Positions 27,987-36,516 of a DNA stretch of 64,000 nt are shown here, piece by piece. The DNA is from JBQTGK01 sp052400665. Lineage in GTDB: Bacteria > Bacteroidota > Bacteroidia > Bacteroidales > Marinifilaceae. Numbering within the stretch: position 1 is the stretch's first letter; each line of letters begins with the position of its first letter. Under the pieces are notes generated by a model, which saw nothing but the letters and a program-made list of their open reading frames with translations, was not told where the DNA came from and ran no database searches. Made by a program: the position numbers and the translations under genes. The DNA lies in the NCBI GenBank assembly GCA_052400665.1, contig JBQTGK010000003.1, one strand, 5' to 3'.

Positions 27987-28394
27987 ATGAAAATAATCAT
28001 AAAACGTCCTCTCGAGAAAGTTAATAAGAGAATCTCATATCCAATTTATATTGGTGGCAAGAAAATTATTGAATTAAAAAATGGTGAAGAAAAAGAACTC
28101 GAGGTAAAATATTCTGTCTTACTTTCTGCTAAAATAAATTGGTGTGGAAGTAAAGAGATTTCGTTGCTTAAAGATGGAGAAGTTTTGAAGGTGCAGGGAA
28201 ATGTTTTTTTTAGTGCTTATCTGCCTTTTTTAACTGCCCTTATGCCAGTTTTGGCGATTTTTATTTTTAATAATATTGGAGGAGAAGTAATAAAAATTGT
28301 ATTTTCTGTAATTTTAATATTACTAATTGTGTTTTGTTTATTAAGTCTTAGTTTTTTGAGAAAACACTGGATATCGATTCAAAGAATTGAATAA
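27987..28394 (+). CDS. Small membrane protein of unknown function
   Basis: The protein has 135 residues. The first 75 look like a small beta-rich domain (YPIYIGGKKIIELKNGEEKELEVK), resembling DUF2846- or PEGA-like folds. Two membrane helices follow at about 76-95 and 100-122, and the end is short and basic. The beta domain probably faces the cytoplasm. The gene stands alone, with a terminator just after the stop. No function is recognised. Confidence 0.6.
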   Translation: MKIIIKRPLEKVNKRISYPIYIGGKKIIELKNGEEKELEVKYSVLLSAKINWCGSKEISLLKDGEVLKVQGNVFFSAYLPFLTALMPVLAIFIFNNIGGEVIKIVFSVILILLIVFCLLSLSFLRKHWISIQRIE

Positions 28395-28428
28395 AAAAAC
28401 AGAAACCCGATTTAGATTTCTGTTTTTT
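28393..28428. terminator. Bidirectional terminator between the small membrane protein gene and phnA
   Basis: AAAAAACAGAAA pairs with TTTCTGTTTTTT, giving A- and T-tracts on both strands. It lies between convergent genes. Confidence 0.8.
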
Positions 28429-28458
28429 AGTTCAATCAAGTGGATAACTTGCTTAATT

Positions 28459-29034
28459 TTACATCTTTTTTACATATTTAGTAAGGATTACAATGTGCTG
28501 ACCTTCTACGCGTCCTTCGATGTGTTCAGCATTATCGTGAACCAAAGAGATACGACGAACTGCGGTTCCTCTTTTTGCAGTAAATCCACCACCTTTAACA
28601 TTTAAATCTTTAATTAAAACAACATTATCGCCAGCTTGAAGTTGAACGCCATTACTATCGATGTGTTTAACTGCATCTTCATCCTCTTCACCTTCGCCTG
28701 TAGCTTGAGCCCAGGTCATAGTTTCTTCGTCAAGATAAAGCATGTCAAGTAAATCTTGAGGCCATCCTTCGTCACGAAGGCGATTAAGCATTCTCCATGC
28801 CATAACTTGAACTGCAGGTACTGTGCTCCACATGCTGTCGTTTAAGCAACGCCAATGGTTTACATTTATTTTATCAGCATCTTCTATTTGCTCATGGCAA
28901 GTTTCACAAATCAATATGTTTTGATCTGCGGTTTTGTTTGATGGAGCTACTTCGTATGCTTTTAAATTTTCTGAGGCGCCGCATAGTTCACAAATTGAAC
29001 CGCTTCGTGCATGTAATTCTTTTTCGATACTCAT
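28459..29034 (-). CDS. PhnA/YjdM family zinc-ribbon protein
   Basis: The protein has 191 residues. The N-terminal zinc ribbon has CELCG and CETCHEQ pairs. The C-terminal PhnA domain includes VQLQAGDNVVLIKDLNVKGG and an RISLVHDNAEHIEGR segment. Despite the old name (alkylphosphonate uptake), the function of this domain is unsettled. E. coli YjdM is not needed for phosphonate use. No phn genes are nearby. A consensus promoter lies upstream at 29104-29074. Confidence 0.88.
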   Translation of the reverse strand: MSIEKELHARSGSICELCGASENLKAYEVAPSNKTADQNILICETCHEQIEDADKINVNHWRCLNDSMWSTVPAVQVMAWRMLNRLRDEGWPQDLLDMLYLDEETMTWAQATGEGEEDEDAVKHIDSNGVQLQAGDNVVLIKDLNVKGGGFTAKRGTAVRRISLVHDNAEHIEGRVEGQHIVILTKYVKKM

Positions 29035-29073
29035 TGTTCTATTATTTTAGAGTCTATTTCTTTCAATTTTGCG

Positions 29074-29104
29074 CAAAGGTAAACGAGAATTTATTTGAAA
29101 CAAA
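29074..29104 (-). promoter_or_regulatory. phnA promoter, exact consensus
   Basis: On the minus strand, TTTG (29104-29101), exactly 19 bases and TACCTTTG (29081-29074) match TTTG-N19-TAnnTTTG fully. The box ends 40 bases before the start codon. Confidence 0.8.
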
Positions 29105-29400
29105 TTTTGTGGATTTTCATAAAATTAAATCTTTGTTTTATTATGGTGGATATATAAGCTTGAAGCTACATAAAAAGCTTAGTATCTTACTATAAGTTCT
29201 GATTTTTATAATCTATAAAGAAATGCTTTAGTTTAATGTCTAATTTTTTTTATTGATAGTCTTACTGTAAATCATAGATTATTTTGAAGAATTTTGCGAA
29301 AAAAAAGTCGTAACTTGATACTTGTTCCGGAATAATTTATAATTTTGCACGGAATTTTATATATAATGTCTAATTTATTAGTAAATCAGTAATTTAACAC
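29105..29400. other. Rest of the phnA-rpsA divergent intergenic region
   Basis: The 366-base gap 29035-29400 holds the phnA promoter on one side and, toward rpsA, a TAATTTTG -7 box at 29340-29347 with a CTTG 22 bases before it. No ORF, repeat or hairpin is supported. Confidence 0.45.
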
Positions 29401-31206
29401 ATGGTTGAAGAAAACAAAAAAGTAGACAATTCTGCAGCAGATGCAGAATTTGATTGGGATGCGTTTACCAGCGAAGAAGGTTTCTCTGGTGGAAACAGAA
29501 CAGAATTAGAAGCAATGTATGATAAAACTTTATCTACAGTTGCTGAAAAAGAAGTAATTGATGGTACAGTTATTTCATTAAACAAAAGAGAAGTTGTAAT
29601 CAATATTGGTTACAAATCAGATGGTATCGTAAGCTTGAATGAATTCAGATATAATCCTGAATTAACTGTAGGTGATACTGTTGAAGTTTACGTTGAAAGT
29701 CAAGAAGATAAAAAAGGACAATTGGTTCTTTCTCACAAAAAAGCTCGTGCATTGCGTTCATGGGATCGTGTGAACTCAGCACTTGAAAACGACGAAATTA
29801 TTAAAGGTTACATCAAATGTCGTACTAAAGGTGGTATGATCGTTGACGTATTTGGAATCGAGGCTTTCTTGCCAGGATCTCAAATTGATGTTAAGCCTAT
29901 TCGTGACTACGATGTTTACGTAGGAAAAACTATGGAATTCAAAGTTGTTAAAATCAACCACGAATTTAAAAATGTTGTTGTTTCTCATAAAGCTCTTATC
30001 GAAGCTGAATTGGAACAACAGAAAAAAGAAATTATCGCTAAGCTTGAAAAAGGTCAGGTTCTTGAAGGAACTGTTAAAAACATCACTTCTTACGGTGTAT
30101 TTATTGACTTAGGTGGTGTTGATGGTTTGATTCACATTACCGATCTTTCATGGGGTAGAGTATCTCACCCAAGCGAGATTGTAGAACTAGATCAGAAATT
30201 GAACGTTGTTATCCTTGATTTTGATGATGATAAAAAACGTATTGCTTTAGGTCTTAAACAACTTACTCCACATCCATGGGATGCTCTTGATGCAGAAATG
30301 AAAGTTGGAGATAACGTTAAAGGTAGAGTTGTAGTAATGGCCGACTATGGTGCATTTGTTGAAATCGCTACTGGAGTTGAAGGTTTAATTCACGTTTCTG
30401 AAATGTCTTGGTCACAGCACTTGAGATCTGCACAAGATTTCATGAAAGTTGGAGATGAAGTAGAAGCTCAAATTTTAACATTGGATCGTGAAGAGAGAAA
30501 AATGTCTCTTGGTATCAAGCAATTGAAAACAGATCCTTGGGAAGGAATTGAGTCTAAATATGCTGTTAACTCTAAGCACACTGCTAAGGTTCGCAACTTC
30601 ACTAATTTTGGTGTTTTTGTTGAAATCGAAGAAGGTGTTGATGGTTTAATTCATATCTCAGATTTATCTTGGACTAAGAAAGTGAAGCATCCAGCAGAAT
30701 TTACAACTATTGGTGCTGAAATCGAAGTTAAAGTTCTTGAAATCGATAAAGACAACAGAAGATTAAGTCTAGGCCACAAACAATTGGAAGAAAATCCATG
30801 GGATGTGTTCGAAACTATCTTTACAACTGATTCGGTTCACGAAGGAACTATTGTAGATGTTTTCGAAAAAGGTGCTGTTATTGCTCTTCCTTACGGTGTT
30901 GAGGGATTTGCAACTCCACGTCACTTGGTGAAAGAAGATGGATCTCAAGCTAAAATTGATGAAAAATTATCATTTAAGGTAATTGAATTCTCAAAAGCTG
31001 CTAAGAGAATTATCCTTTCTCACTCAAGAACTTTCGAGGATGTGAAGAAAGCTGAAGATACTGCTAAGAAAAAAGAAGCTGCTAAATCAACTAAAAAAGG
31101 TGTTAAAAAAGTGAAAGATTCACTAGAAAAGACTACCTTAGGTGATATATCAGAATTAGCCGCTTTGAAATCGCAAATGGAAAGCGGTAAAGACAGCGAA
31201 AAATAA
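29401..31206 (+). CDS. rpsA: 30S ribosomal protein S1
   Basis: The protein has 601 residues. Tandem S1 (OB-fold) domains are visible, with recurring segments such as GTVKNITSYGVFIDLGGVDGLIHITDL, VVMADYGAFVEIATGVEGLIHVSEM and VRNFTNFGVFVEIEEGVDGLIHISDL. Each is followed by a KKRIALGLKQL-type end. The start lacks a Shine-Dalgarno site, in keeping with the phylum. The C-terminal tail is lysine-rich. S1 brings structured or SD-less mRNAs to the 30S subunit. Codon use is visibly more biased than in its neighbours, as expected for a highly expressed gene. Confidence 0.96.
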   Translation: MVEENKKVDNSAADAEFDWDAFTSEEGFSGGNRTELEAMYDKTLSTVAEKEVIDGTVISLNKREVVINIGYKSDGIVSLNEFRYNPELTVGDTVEVYVESQEDKKGQLVLSHKKARALRSWDRVNSALENDEIIKGYIKCRTKGGMIVDVFGIEAFLPGSQIDVKPIRDYDVYVGKTMEFKVVKINHEFKNVVVSHKALIEAELEQQKKEIIAKLEKGQVLEGTVKNITSYGVFIDLGGVDGLIHITDLSWGRVSHPSEIVELDQKLNVVILDFDDDKKRIALGLKQLTPHPWDALDAEMKVGDNVKGRVVVMADYGAFVEIATGVEGLIHVSEMSWSQHLRSAQDFMKVGDEVEAQILTLDREERKMSLGIKQLKTDPWEGIESKYAVNSKHTAKVRNFTNFGVFVEIEEGVDGLIHISDLSWTKKVKHPAEFTTIGAEIEVKVLEIDKDNRRLSLGHKQLEENPWDVFETIFTTDSVHEGTIVDVFEKGAVIALPYGVEGFATPRHLVKEDGSQAKIDEKLSFKVIEFSKAAKRIILSHSRTFEDVKKAEDTAKKKEAAKSTKKGVKKVKDSLEKTTLGDISELAALKSQMESGKDSEK

Positions 31207-31223
31207 TTTAAAACAAGGTGATT

Positions 31224-31583
31224 ATGGACTTCAAGATTGATAAGAAAGATGGATACACTCTAGTTCAGGTGTTGAAAGATAAATTGGATACTCATATTGC
31301 TCCTGCATTAAAATCAGAATTGGTTCTAATATCAGGAAATGGTGAGAGAAATATTCTTTTAGATTTAACTCCCTGTACATACTGTGATTCTTCTGGTCTT
31401 AGTGCAATTCTTGTAGCCAATAGGTTGTGCAAAAATGCCAATGGAACATTTGTTCTTTATGGTTTGCAGCCTGCTGTTGAAAGATTGGTATCTATTTCTC
31501 AGTTGGATTCTGTTTTAAATATTGCTTACAATATGGACGAAGCAGTTTCGACGATGAAAGCTCAAATTGAATTAAATAAGTAA
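31224..31583 (+). CDS. STAS-domain protein (anti-sigma factor antagonist type)
   Basis: The protein has 119 residues from the ATG at 31224. A GTG two codons earlier overlaps a GG-rich ribosome-site-like stretch and is less likely. The whole protein is one STAS domain. The phospho-acceptor region LDLTPCTYCDSSGLSAILVA has the conserved DSSGL, in which the first Ser is phosphorylated in SpoIIAA-type proteins. It lies 17 bases after rpsA and just before rnz. No anti-sigma kinase is adjacent. A possible dephosphorylating partner is the receiver-PP2C protein at 19583. Confidence 0.85.
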   Translation: MDFKIDKKDGYTLVQVLKDKLDTHIAPALKSELVLISGNGERNILLDLTPCTYCDSSGLSAILVANRLCKNANGTFVLYGLQPAVERLVSISQLDSVLNIAYNMDEAVSTMKAQIELNK

Positions 31584-31586
31584 TTA

Positions 31587-32513
31587 GTGAAGTTTGAAGT
31601 AACAATCTTAGGTAGCAATTCTGCATTGCCAACCACCAAAAGATTTCCAACCGCTCAGGTGCTCAATGTACTTGAGCGGTTTTTTTTAATCGATTGTGGT
31701 GAGGGGACACAAATTCAGATGAAGCGATTCAAAGTTCCTGCGACTCGCATTAATCATATTTTTATTTCTCATATTCATGGAGATCATATTTTTGGTTTAA
31801 TAGGTTTGCTTTCGTCTTATGCTTTGCAGGGAAGGAAATCCGATTTACATATATACGGACATAGTAAACTGAAAAAGCTAATTAATTTTCAGCTGGATAT
31901 TCTCGAAACTAAAAAGGAGTATAAGATTATATTCCATACTATTTTTGGAACAGAGACTCAAACTTTGTTTGAGGATGATAAGTTAACCGTTCAATCTTTC
32001 CCATTAAAACATGGTGCTATGCCGTGTGCGGGTTTTTTATTTAAGGAAAAACAACGTCCGCGTACATTAATAGCTGATATGTTAACAGCATATAATGTTC
32101 CTATTAAATGTCGCAAAGGATTAAAGGATGGACAAGATTTTACCACAGAAGAAGGAGTGGTAGTCCCAAATAAAAGGTTTACTAAAGATCCTCCATCGGC
32201 AAGATCGTATGCATTTTGTACCGACACAGCTCCTTATAAAAAGATACTACCAATTATTCGGAATGTAAATATGCTTTATCACGAAGCTACTTTTTTAAAA
32301 GCAGATATTAAATTAGCTCGTGCAACAAGTCATTCAACAAGCGAACAAGCAGCCAAAATTGCCAGCGAAGCGGATGTGAAAAGATTAATAATAGGTCATT
32401 TTTCTGCTAGATTTAAACGTTTGGATGATCACTTAAAAGAGGCTAGAAGTATATTCCCAAATACAGACCTGGCAGAGGATGGGAAAAAATTTTCAATAGA
32501 ACTTGATCGCTAA
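31587..32513 (+). CDS. rnz: Ribonuclease Z
   Basis: The protein has 308 residues from a GTG start three bases after the STAS gene stop. The zinc motif is SHIHGDH (His62, His64, Asp66, His67). The start MKFEVTILGSNSALPT and the segment LIDCGEGTQIQ are typical of RNase Z. It cleaves the 3' trailer of tRNA precursors that lack encoded CCA, in agreement with the CCA-less tRNA-Asp genes in this window. An intrinsic-terminator-like hairpin overlaps codons 21-34, and a second terminator begins inside the last codons. Confidence 0.94.
   Translation: MKFEVTILGSNSALPTTKRFPTAQVLNVLERFFLIDCGEGTQIQMKRFKVPATRINHIFISHIHGDHIFGLIGLLSSYALQGRKSDLHIYGHSKLKKLINFQLDILETKKEYKIIFHTIFGTETQTLFEDDKLTVQSFPLKHGAMPCAGFLFKEKQRPRTLIADMLTAYNVPIKCRKGLKDGQDFTTEEGVVVPNKRFTKDPPSARSYAFCTDTAPYKKILPIIRNVNMLYHEATFLKADIKLARATSHSTSEQAAKIASEADVKRLIIGHFSARFKRLDDHLKEARSIFPNTDLAEDGKKFSIELDR
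31649..31687 (+). terminator. Terminator-like hairpin inside rnz
   Basis: AACCGCTCA (31649-31657) and TGAGCGGTT (31673-31681) form a perfect nine-pair stem. It is followed immediately by eight Ts (31680-31687). It lies 66 bases after the STAS stop, within codons 21-34 of rnz. An alternative six-pair stem (GCTCAA 31661-31666 with TTGAGC 31672-31677) competes for the same 3' arm. Confidence 0.6.
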
Positions 32514-32539
32514 TTTCTGATAAGCAATCAAGTTTTTTT
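32501..32539 (+). terminator. Terminator overlapping the rnz stop codon
   Basis: ACTTGATCGC (32501-32510) pairs with GCAATCAAGT (32524-32533) with one mismatch, then seven Ts follow. The 5' arm is part of the last rnz codons. Confidence 0.7.
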
Positions 32540-32580
32540 ATATTTTAGCAATTCATAACATCTTATTTAAACAAAAAAAC

Positions 32581-33828
32581 ATGAAAAAAATAGTTTTAAT
32601 GTTGACTGCTTTTGCGTTTGCAGGTTCTTCGTTTGCGCAACAAAAGCAAGACAAATCTAAATTTAAAGAATATCAACCTGGATATTATCAAAATTCAATT
32701 TTGAAAGATATTCGCATGGTAAATGAAAAATTAGAGAAGAATGATGTCGATAAAAGATTCTTTATGGATCAAAGTTCGTATGACCTTCCCAATAAAATTT
32801 CATTGTATAAAGATAATACACAATGGGCTGAACCAACAATTTCGCAAGGAAATACAGGTACGTGTTGGTGTTTTTCTACTACTTCGTTTTATGAGTCGGA
32901 GGTGTATCGTTTGAGTAAGAAAAAAGTAGATATTTCTGAACTATATACAGTTTATTGGGAATATGTAGAGAAAGCGCGTAGATTCATTCAGGAAAGAGGT
33001 GATTCTCATTTTGAAGAAGGAGCCGAAGGAAATTCTGTTGCAAGAATGTGGAAGTTATATGGAGCTTGTCCTCAAAGTGAATATACAGGATTGTTAAATG
33101 GTCGTAAGTTTCATACACATGCCAAAATGTATGATGAGATGATGGCTTATTTAAATGGTTTAAAACAAAGTAATGCATGGAACGAAGAGGAGGCTTTAGC
33201 TACTATTAAAGCAATTATGAATCATTATATGGGAACACCTCCAACAAAATTTATTGTTGAAGGAAAAGAGTATACTCCTAAAACATATTTAAAGAATTAT
33301 CTACAATTAGATCCTGATGATTATGTCGAAATTCTTTCTTATAAGCAGGAGCCATACTGGCAACAGGTTGAATATAAAGTGCCGGATAACTGGTGGCACT
33401 CAAAAGAGTACTATAATATTCCTTTAGATGACTACATGAAGGCTATTAAAAAAGCCATTCGAAAGGGTTATACAATGAGTATTGGTGGCGATGTTTCTGA
33501 AGCGGGTTTCTTAAGAACAACAAATTGTGCTATGGTACCATCTTTCGATATTCCTTCGGAATATATCAATGAAGACGCTCGTCAGTTTCGTTTTTCAAAT
33601 GGTTCTACCACCGATGATCATGGAATGCACCTTGTAGGTTATTACGTTGATAAAGATGGTAAAGATTGGTATTTGATTAAAGATTCAAGTTCCGGATCGA
33701 GAAATATTGATGAAAATTCTGCTGAATTTGGTTATTATTTTTTCCATGAAGATTTTGTAAAGTTAAAAATGATGGGATTCACCATTCATAAAGATGCCGT
33801 GAAAGACCTCTTGAAAAAATTTAAATAA
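32581..33828 (+). CDS. C1-family peptidase (bleomycin hydrolase/PepC-like), secreted
   Basis: The protein has 415 residues with a Sec signal peptide ending near FAQQ (about residue 20). The papain-type core shows SQGNTGTCWCFSTTS (Gln89, Cys95) and DDHGMHLVGYY (His347). The third catalytic position, normally Asn in a NSW motif, reads IKDSSSG with Asp368. The long insert between the Cys and His regions fits the bleomycin hydrolase/PepC branch rather than papain. It is probably periplasmic or exported. It stands alone, with terminators on both sides. Confidence 0.87.
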   Translation: MKKIVLMLTAFAFAGSSFAQQKQDKSKFKEYQPGYYQNSILKDIRMVNEKLEKNDVDKRFFMDQSSYDLPNKISLYKDNTQWAEPTISQGNTGTCWCFSTTSFYESEVYRLSKKKVDISELYTVYWEYVEKARRFIQERGDSHFEEGAEGNSVARMWKLYGACPQSEYTGLLNGRKFHTHAKMYDEMMAYLNGLKQSNAWNEEEALATIKAIMNHYMGTPPTKFIVEGKEYTPKTYLKNYLQLDPDDYVEILSYKQEPYWQQVEYKVPDNWWHSKEYYNIPLDDYMKAIKKAIRKGYTMSIGGDVSEAGFLRTTNCAMVPSFDIPSEYINEDARQFRFSNGSTTDDHGMHLVGYYVDKDGKDWYLIKDSSSGSRNIDENSAEFGYYFFHEDFVKLKMMGFTIHKDAVKDLLKKFK

Positions 33829-33834
33829 ACGACT

Positions 33835-33867
33835 AACCCTTGAGCATTGCTTGAGGGTTTTGTTTTT
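33835..33867 (+). terminator. Intrinsic terminator after the C1 peptidase gene
   Basis: AACCCTTGAGCA pairs with TGCTTGAGGGTT including G-U pairs. The loop is very small and a T-rich tract follows. Confidence 0.7.
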
Positions 33868-33943
33868 AAATGGTTTATTTTAAAAGATTCAGGATAATGT
33901 CTTTGAAATTTTATCTGCGTGGTTTTTAAGTCGCAAATTTGTG

Positions 33944-33951
33944 TATCTTTG
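33944..33951 (+). promoter_or_regulatory. Putative guaA promoter -7 box
   Basis: TATCTTTG matches TAnnTTTG exactly. A poor -33 (TTTT) lies 17 bases upstream. Transcription from here would give a leader of about 138 bases ending with the motif ACTGAACAACC (34070-34080) shared with guaB. Confidence 0.5.
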
Positions 33952-34095
33952 TACGCCAAATAGTATTGCGTCGATTCTTTCAGCGATAAATTGTTTGGGA
34001 TTTGTTTCTGGATGATTATCAGGAGAGTATCAGCAATGTTTTTAGGAATAGAGTTTTAAAAAACGAATAACTGAACAACCTCAATTATAGATTTT

Positions 34096-35628
34096 ATGCA
34101 GGAAAAAATTCTGATTTTAGATTTTGGCTCACAATACACGCAGTTGATTGCGAGACGAGTTCGTGAATTAAATGTTTATTGTGAAATTCACCCATATAAT
34201 AAACCTCCTCAAATCGATGAGTCGATTAAAGGAGTAATTCTTTCTGGTAGTCCTTTTTCTGTTAGAGACGAGAAGGCTCCAATTCCAAATTTATCAGACA
34301 TTAAAGGTAAACTACCTCTTTTAGGTGTTTGTTATGGAGCACAACATTTAGCACATTGTTTTGGTGGTGAAGTAATGGCTTCAAACAAGCGTGAGTACGG
34401 TCGAGCAAATCTTTCTGCTGTTGATAATAACAATGACTTACTGAAAGGTGTTAGTATCAATTCTCAGGTGTGGATGTCGCATGGGGATACCATTGAGAAA
34501 ATGCCATCGAATTACAAAGTAATAGCAAGTACTTCTGATGTTGAGAATGCGGCTTTTGCTGTAGAGGGAGAATCGACTTATGGAATTCAATTTCATCCTG
34601 AGGTTTATCATAGTACAGAAGGTATTGTTCTGTTAGGTAATTTTATAGTTGGAATTTGCGGATGCTCGCAAGATTGGACTCCCGATGCTTTTGTTGAAAC
34701 CACTGTTGCGGAATTAAAAGCACAGTTGGGCGATGATAGAGTAATTTTGGGATTATCGGGTGGTGTAGATTCTACTGTTGCAGCTATGCTATTGCATAAA
34801 GCTATTGGTGAAAATTTACATTGTATTTTCGTTGATAATGGTTTATTGCGTAAAAATGAGTTTACCGATGTTTTGAAAAAATATGAAACTCTTGGACTAA
34901 ATGTTACCGGTGTTGATGCTGGTGAAAAATTTATTTCGGCTTTATCAGGAGTAACTGAACCTGAAGCTAAGCGCAAGATTATTGGAAATGCATTCGTGGA
35001 GGTTTTCGACGAAGAATCGCATAAAATTGAAAATGCTAAATGGTTGGGGCAAGGAACTATTTATCCTGATGTTATTGAGTCGGTTTCAGTAACAGGAGGG
35101 CCCTCTCAAACCATTAAATCTCATCATAATGTAGGAGGCTTACCCGATTACATGAAACTTAAGGTTGTGGAACCTTTAAAATTGCTTTTTAAAGATGAGG
35201 TTCGCCGAGTTGGCCGAAGCATGGGCTTAGAAGATAAGTTTATTAGTCGTCATCCTTTCCCGGGACCCGGTTTAGGAATTCGAATTTTAGGTGATATTAC
35301 AGCTGAAAAAGTACAAATTCTTCAAGAGGTTGATCATATCTTTATTTCAGGATTGATAGAGGATGGATTATACGATGAGGTATGGCAGGCAGGAGTAATG
35401 TTGTTGCCTGTTCAATCGGTCGGAGTAATGGGCGACGAGAGAACTTATGAAAGTGTTGTTGCTTTACGCGCAGTTAGCTCTACCGATGGAATGACAGCAG
35501 ACTGGTCGCACTTACCTTATGAATTTTTGGCTAAGATTTCTAATAAAATTATCAACAATGTAAAAGGTGTAAACCGCGTTGTTTATGATATTAGTTCAAA
35601 ACCACCAGCAACTATTGAGTGGGAATAG
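34096..35628 (+). CDS. guaA: GMP synthase (glutamine-hydrolysing)
   Basis: The protein has 510 residues. The N-terminal class I glutamine amidotransferase has the nucleophile in GVCYGAQ and the His-Glu pair in IQFHPEV. The ATP-pyrophosphatase P-loop is GLSGGVDSTVAAML. The dimerisation domain has HPFPGPGLGIRILG, and the C-terminus ends in SKPPATIEWE. It converts XMP to GMP using glutamine and ATP, completing the pathway begun by guaB. It forms its own unit with a terminator at 35643. Confidence 0.96.
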   Translation: MQEKILILDFGSQYTQLIARRVRELNVYCEIHPYNKPPQIDESIKGVILSGSPFSVRDEKAPIPNLSDIKGKLPLLGVCYGAQHLAHCFGGEVMASNKREYGRANLSAVDNNNDLLKGVSINSQVWMSHGDTIEKMPSNYKVIASTSDVENAAFAVEGESTYGIQFHPEVYHSTEGIVLLGNFIVGICGCSQDWTPDAFVETTVAELKAQLGDDRVILGLSGGVDSTVAAMLLHKAIGENLHCIFVDNGLLRKNEFTDVLKKYETLGLNVTGVDAGEKFISALSGVTEPEAKRKIIGNAFVEVFDEESHKIENAKWLGQGTIYPDVIESVSVTGGPSQTIKSHHNVGGLPDYMKLKVVEPLKLLFKDEVRRVGRSMGLEDKFISRHPFPGPGLGIRILGDITAEKVQILQEVDHIFISGLIEDGLYDEVWQAGVMLLPVQSVGVMGDERTYESVVALRAVSSTDGMTADWSHLPYEFLAKISNKIINNVKGVNRVVYDISSKPPATIEWE

Positions 35629-35642
35629 ACAAAATATATTAT

Positions 35643-35672
35643 TAAAAGCAGTACTTTAAGTGCTGCTTTTTT
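35643..35672 (+). terminator. Terminator after guaA
   Basis: AAAAGCAGTACTT and AAGTGCTGCTTTT pair with one G-U, followed by Ts. It reaches the end of the convergent HPt gene and may serve both directions. Confidence 0.75.
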
Positions 35673-36411
35673 ATTTCATATTTTTAAATTGATCTTTATT
35701 TTTGTGATAGAAATCTACCGTTTTTTCAATTTCAAGAATTAGTTCATTTAATTTTTTCAAAGCTGCTTCCTGTTCTTCATTTAAAATTAATTTTTCTAGT
35801 TCGATTATTGTAGCTCTTGCTTCGAGCATCGAAAAATTGGCCAATACTCCTTTAAGTTTATGTGCAGCGTCCTTAGATTTCTTAAAATCAAGGTTTACGA
35901 GAGGTGTTTTTATGTCAGATATTCTTGATTCTTTAATTTCAAAGAATTTTTCAATCACTTCTTTTATAAACTCCCGATTATTATCTACACGAATAAATAA
36001 TTCCTTAAAATCTATAATGGCAAGATTCTTGTGTGCTCTTCGAGGTTCAACAGGCAAATCGATTAATCGAAGAATTAAGGATTTAAGATTCATACTTTCG
36101 GGATAATATAAAATATTATTTTGTTTACATATTTCCTCTTGTTTCGATGAAGATGTAAGAATTAATAATTTAAACTCCTTTTTAGAATCTCCCTTGTAAT
36201 ATTCTTTAAGTGATTTTAAAGATTTATATAAGTCAATTGCATTGGCATCGCTCAAATCATATTTAGAAATAATAAGATTAAAATTATTGGCAGTAACCAA
36301 TTCAATAGCTTCCGATATAGAATTTCCTTTAGTAATAGAGATTTTACTTAAAGATTCTAAATCTGAATAGTTTGTAAATCCTAGTAATAGTAGATTGGCT
36401 TTATGTTTCAT
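35671..36411 (-). CDS. Pseudo-receiver plus HPt-domain protein
   Basis: The protein has 246 residues. Residues 1-120 have the length and strand pattern of a receiver (NLIISKYDLSDANAIDLYKSL and FKLLILTSSS). However, the phosphoacceptor Asp position reads Lys50, the N-terminal acidic pair is absent, and the conserved Lys is missing. It should therefore not be phosphorylated. Residues 135-235 form an HPt domain with DAAHKLKGVLANFSM, where His184 is the phosphate-accepting residue. It probably passes phosphate between a hybrid kinase and a regulator elsewhere. No kinase is adjacent. It diverges from the protease gene. Confidence 0.8.
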   Translation of the reverse strand: MKHKANLLLLGFTNYSDLESLSKISITKGNSISEAIELVTANNFNLIISKYDLSDANAIDLYKSLKSLKEYYKGDSKKEFKLLILTSSSKQEEICKQNNILYYPESMNLKSLILRLIDLPVEPRRAHKNLAIIDFKELFIRVDNNREFIKEVIEKFFEIKESRISDIKTPLVNLDFKKSKDAAHKLKGVLANFSMLEARATIIELEKLILNEEQEAALKKLNELILEIEKTVDFYHKNKDQFKNMK

Positions 36412-36516
36412 ATTTGCTAAATTGAATGCCCGTAATTATTAAAAAGATTGTATCTTTCGTAAAATTCTGTAAAGTACAATCAATTTGCGTAAAATTTATT
36501 AAAAAGCATAATTTAT

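Noticed and set aside
33952..34095. Riboswitch in the guaA leader
   Set aside because: The leader is about 138 bases, but I see no conserved purine or other riboswitch core; only the short motif shared with guaB is noted.
34608..34976. Minus-strand ORF of 122 codons inside guaA
   Set aside because: Shadow frame of the conserved GMP synthase gene.
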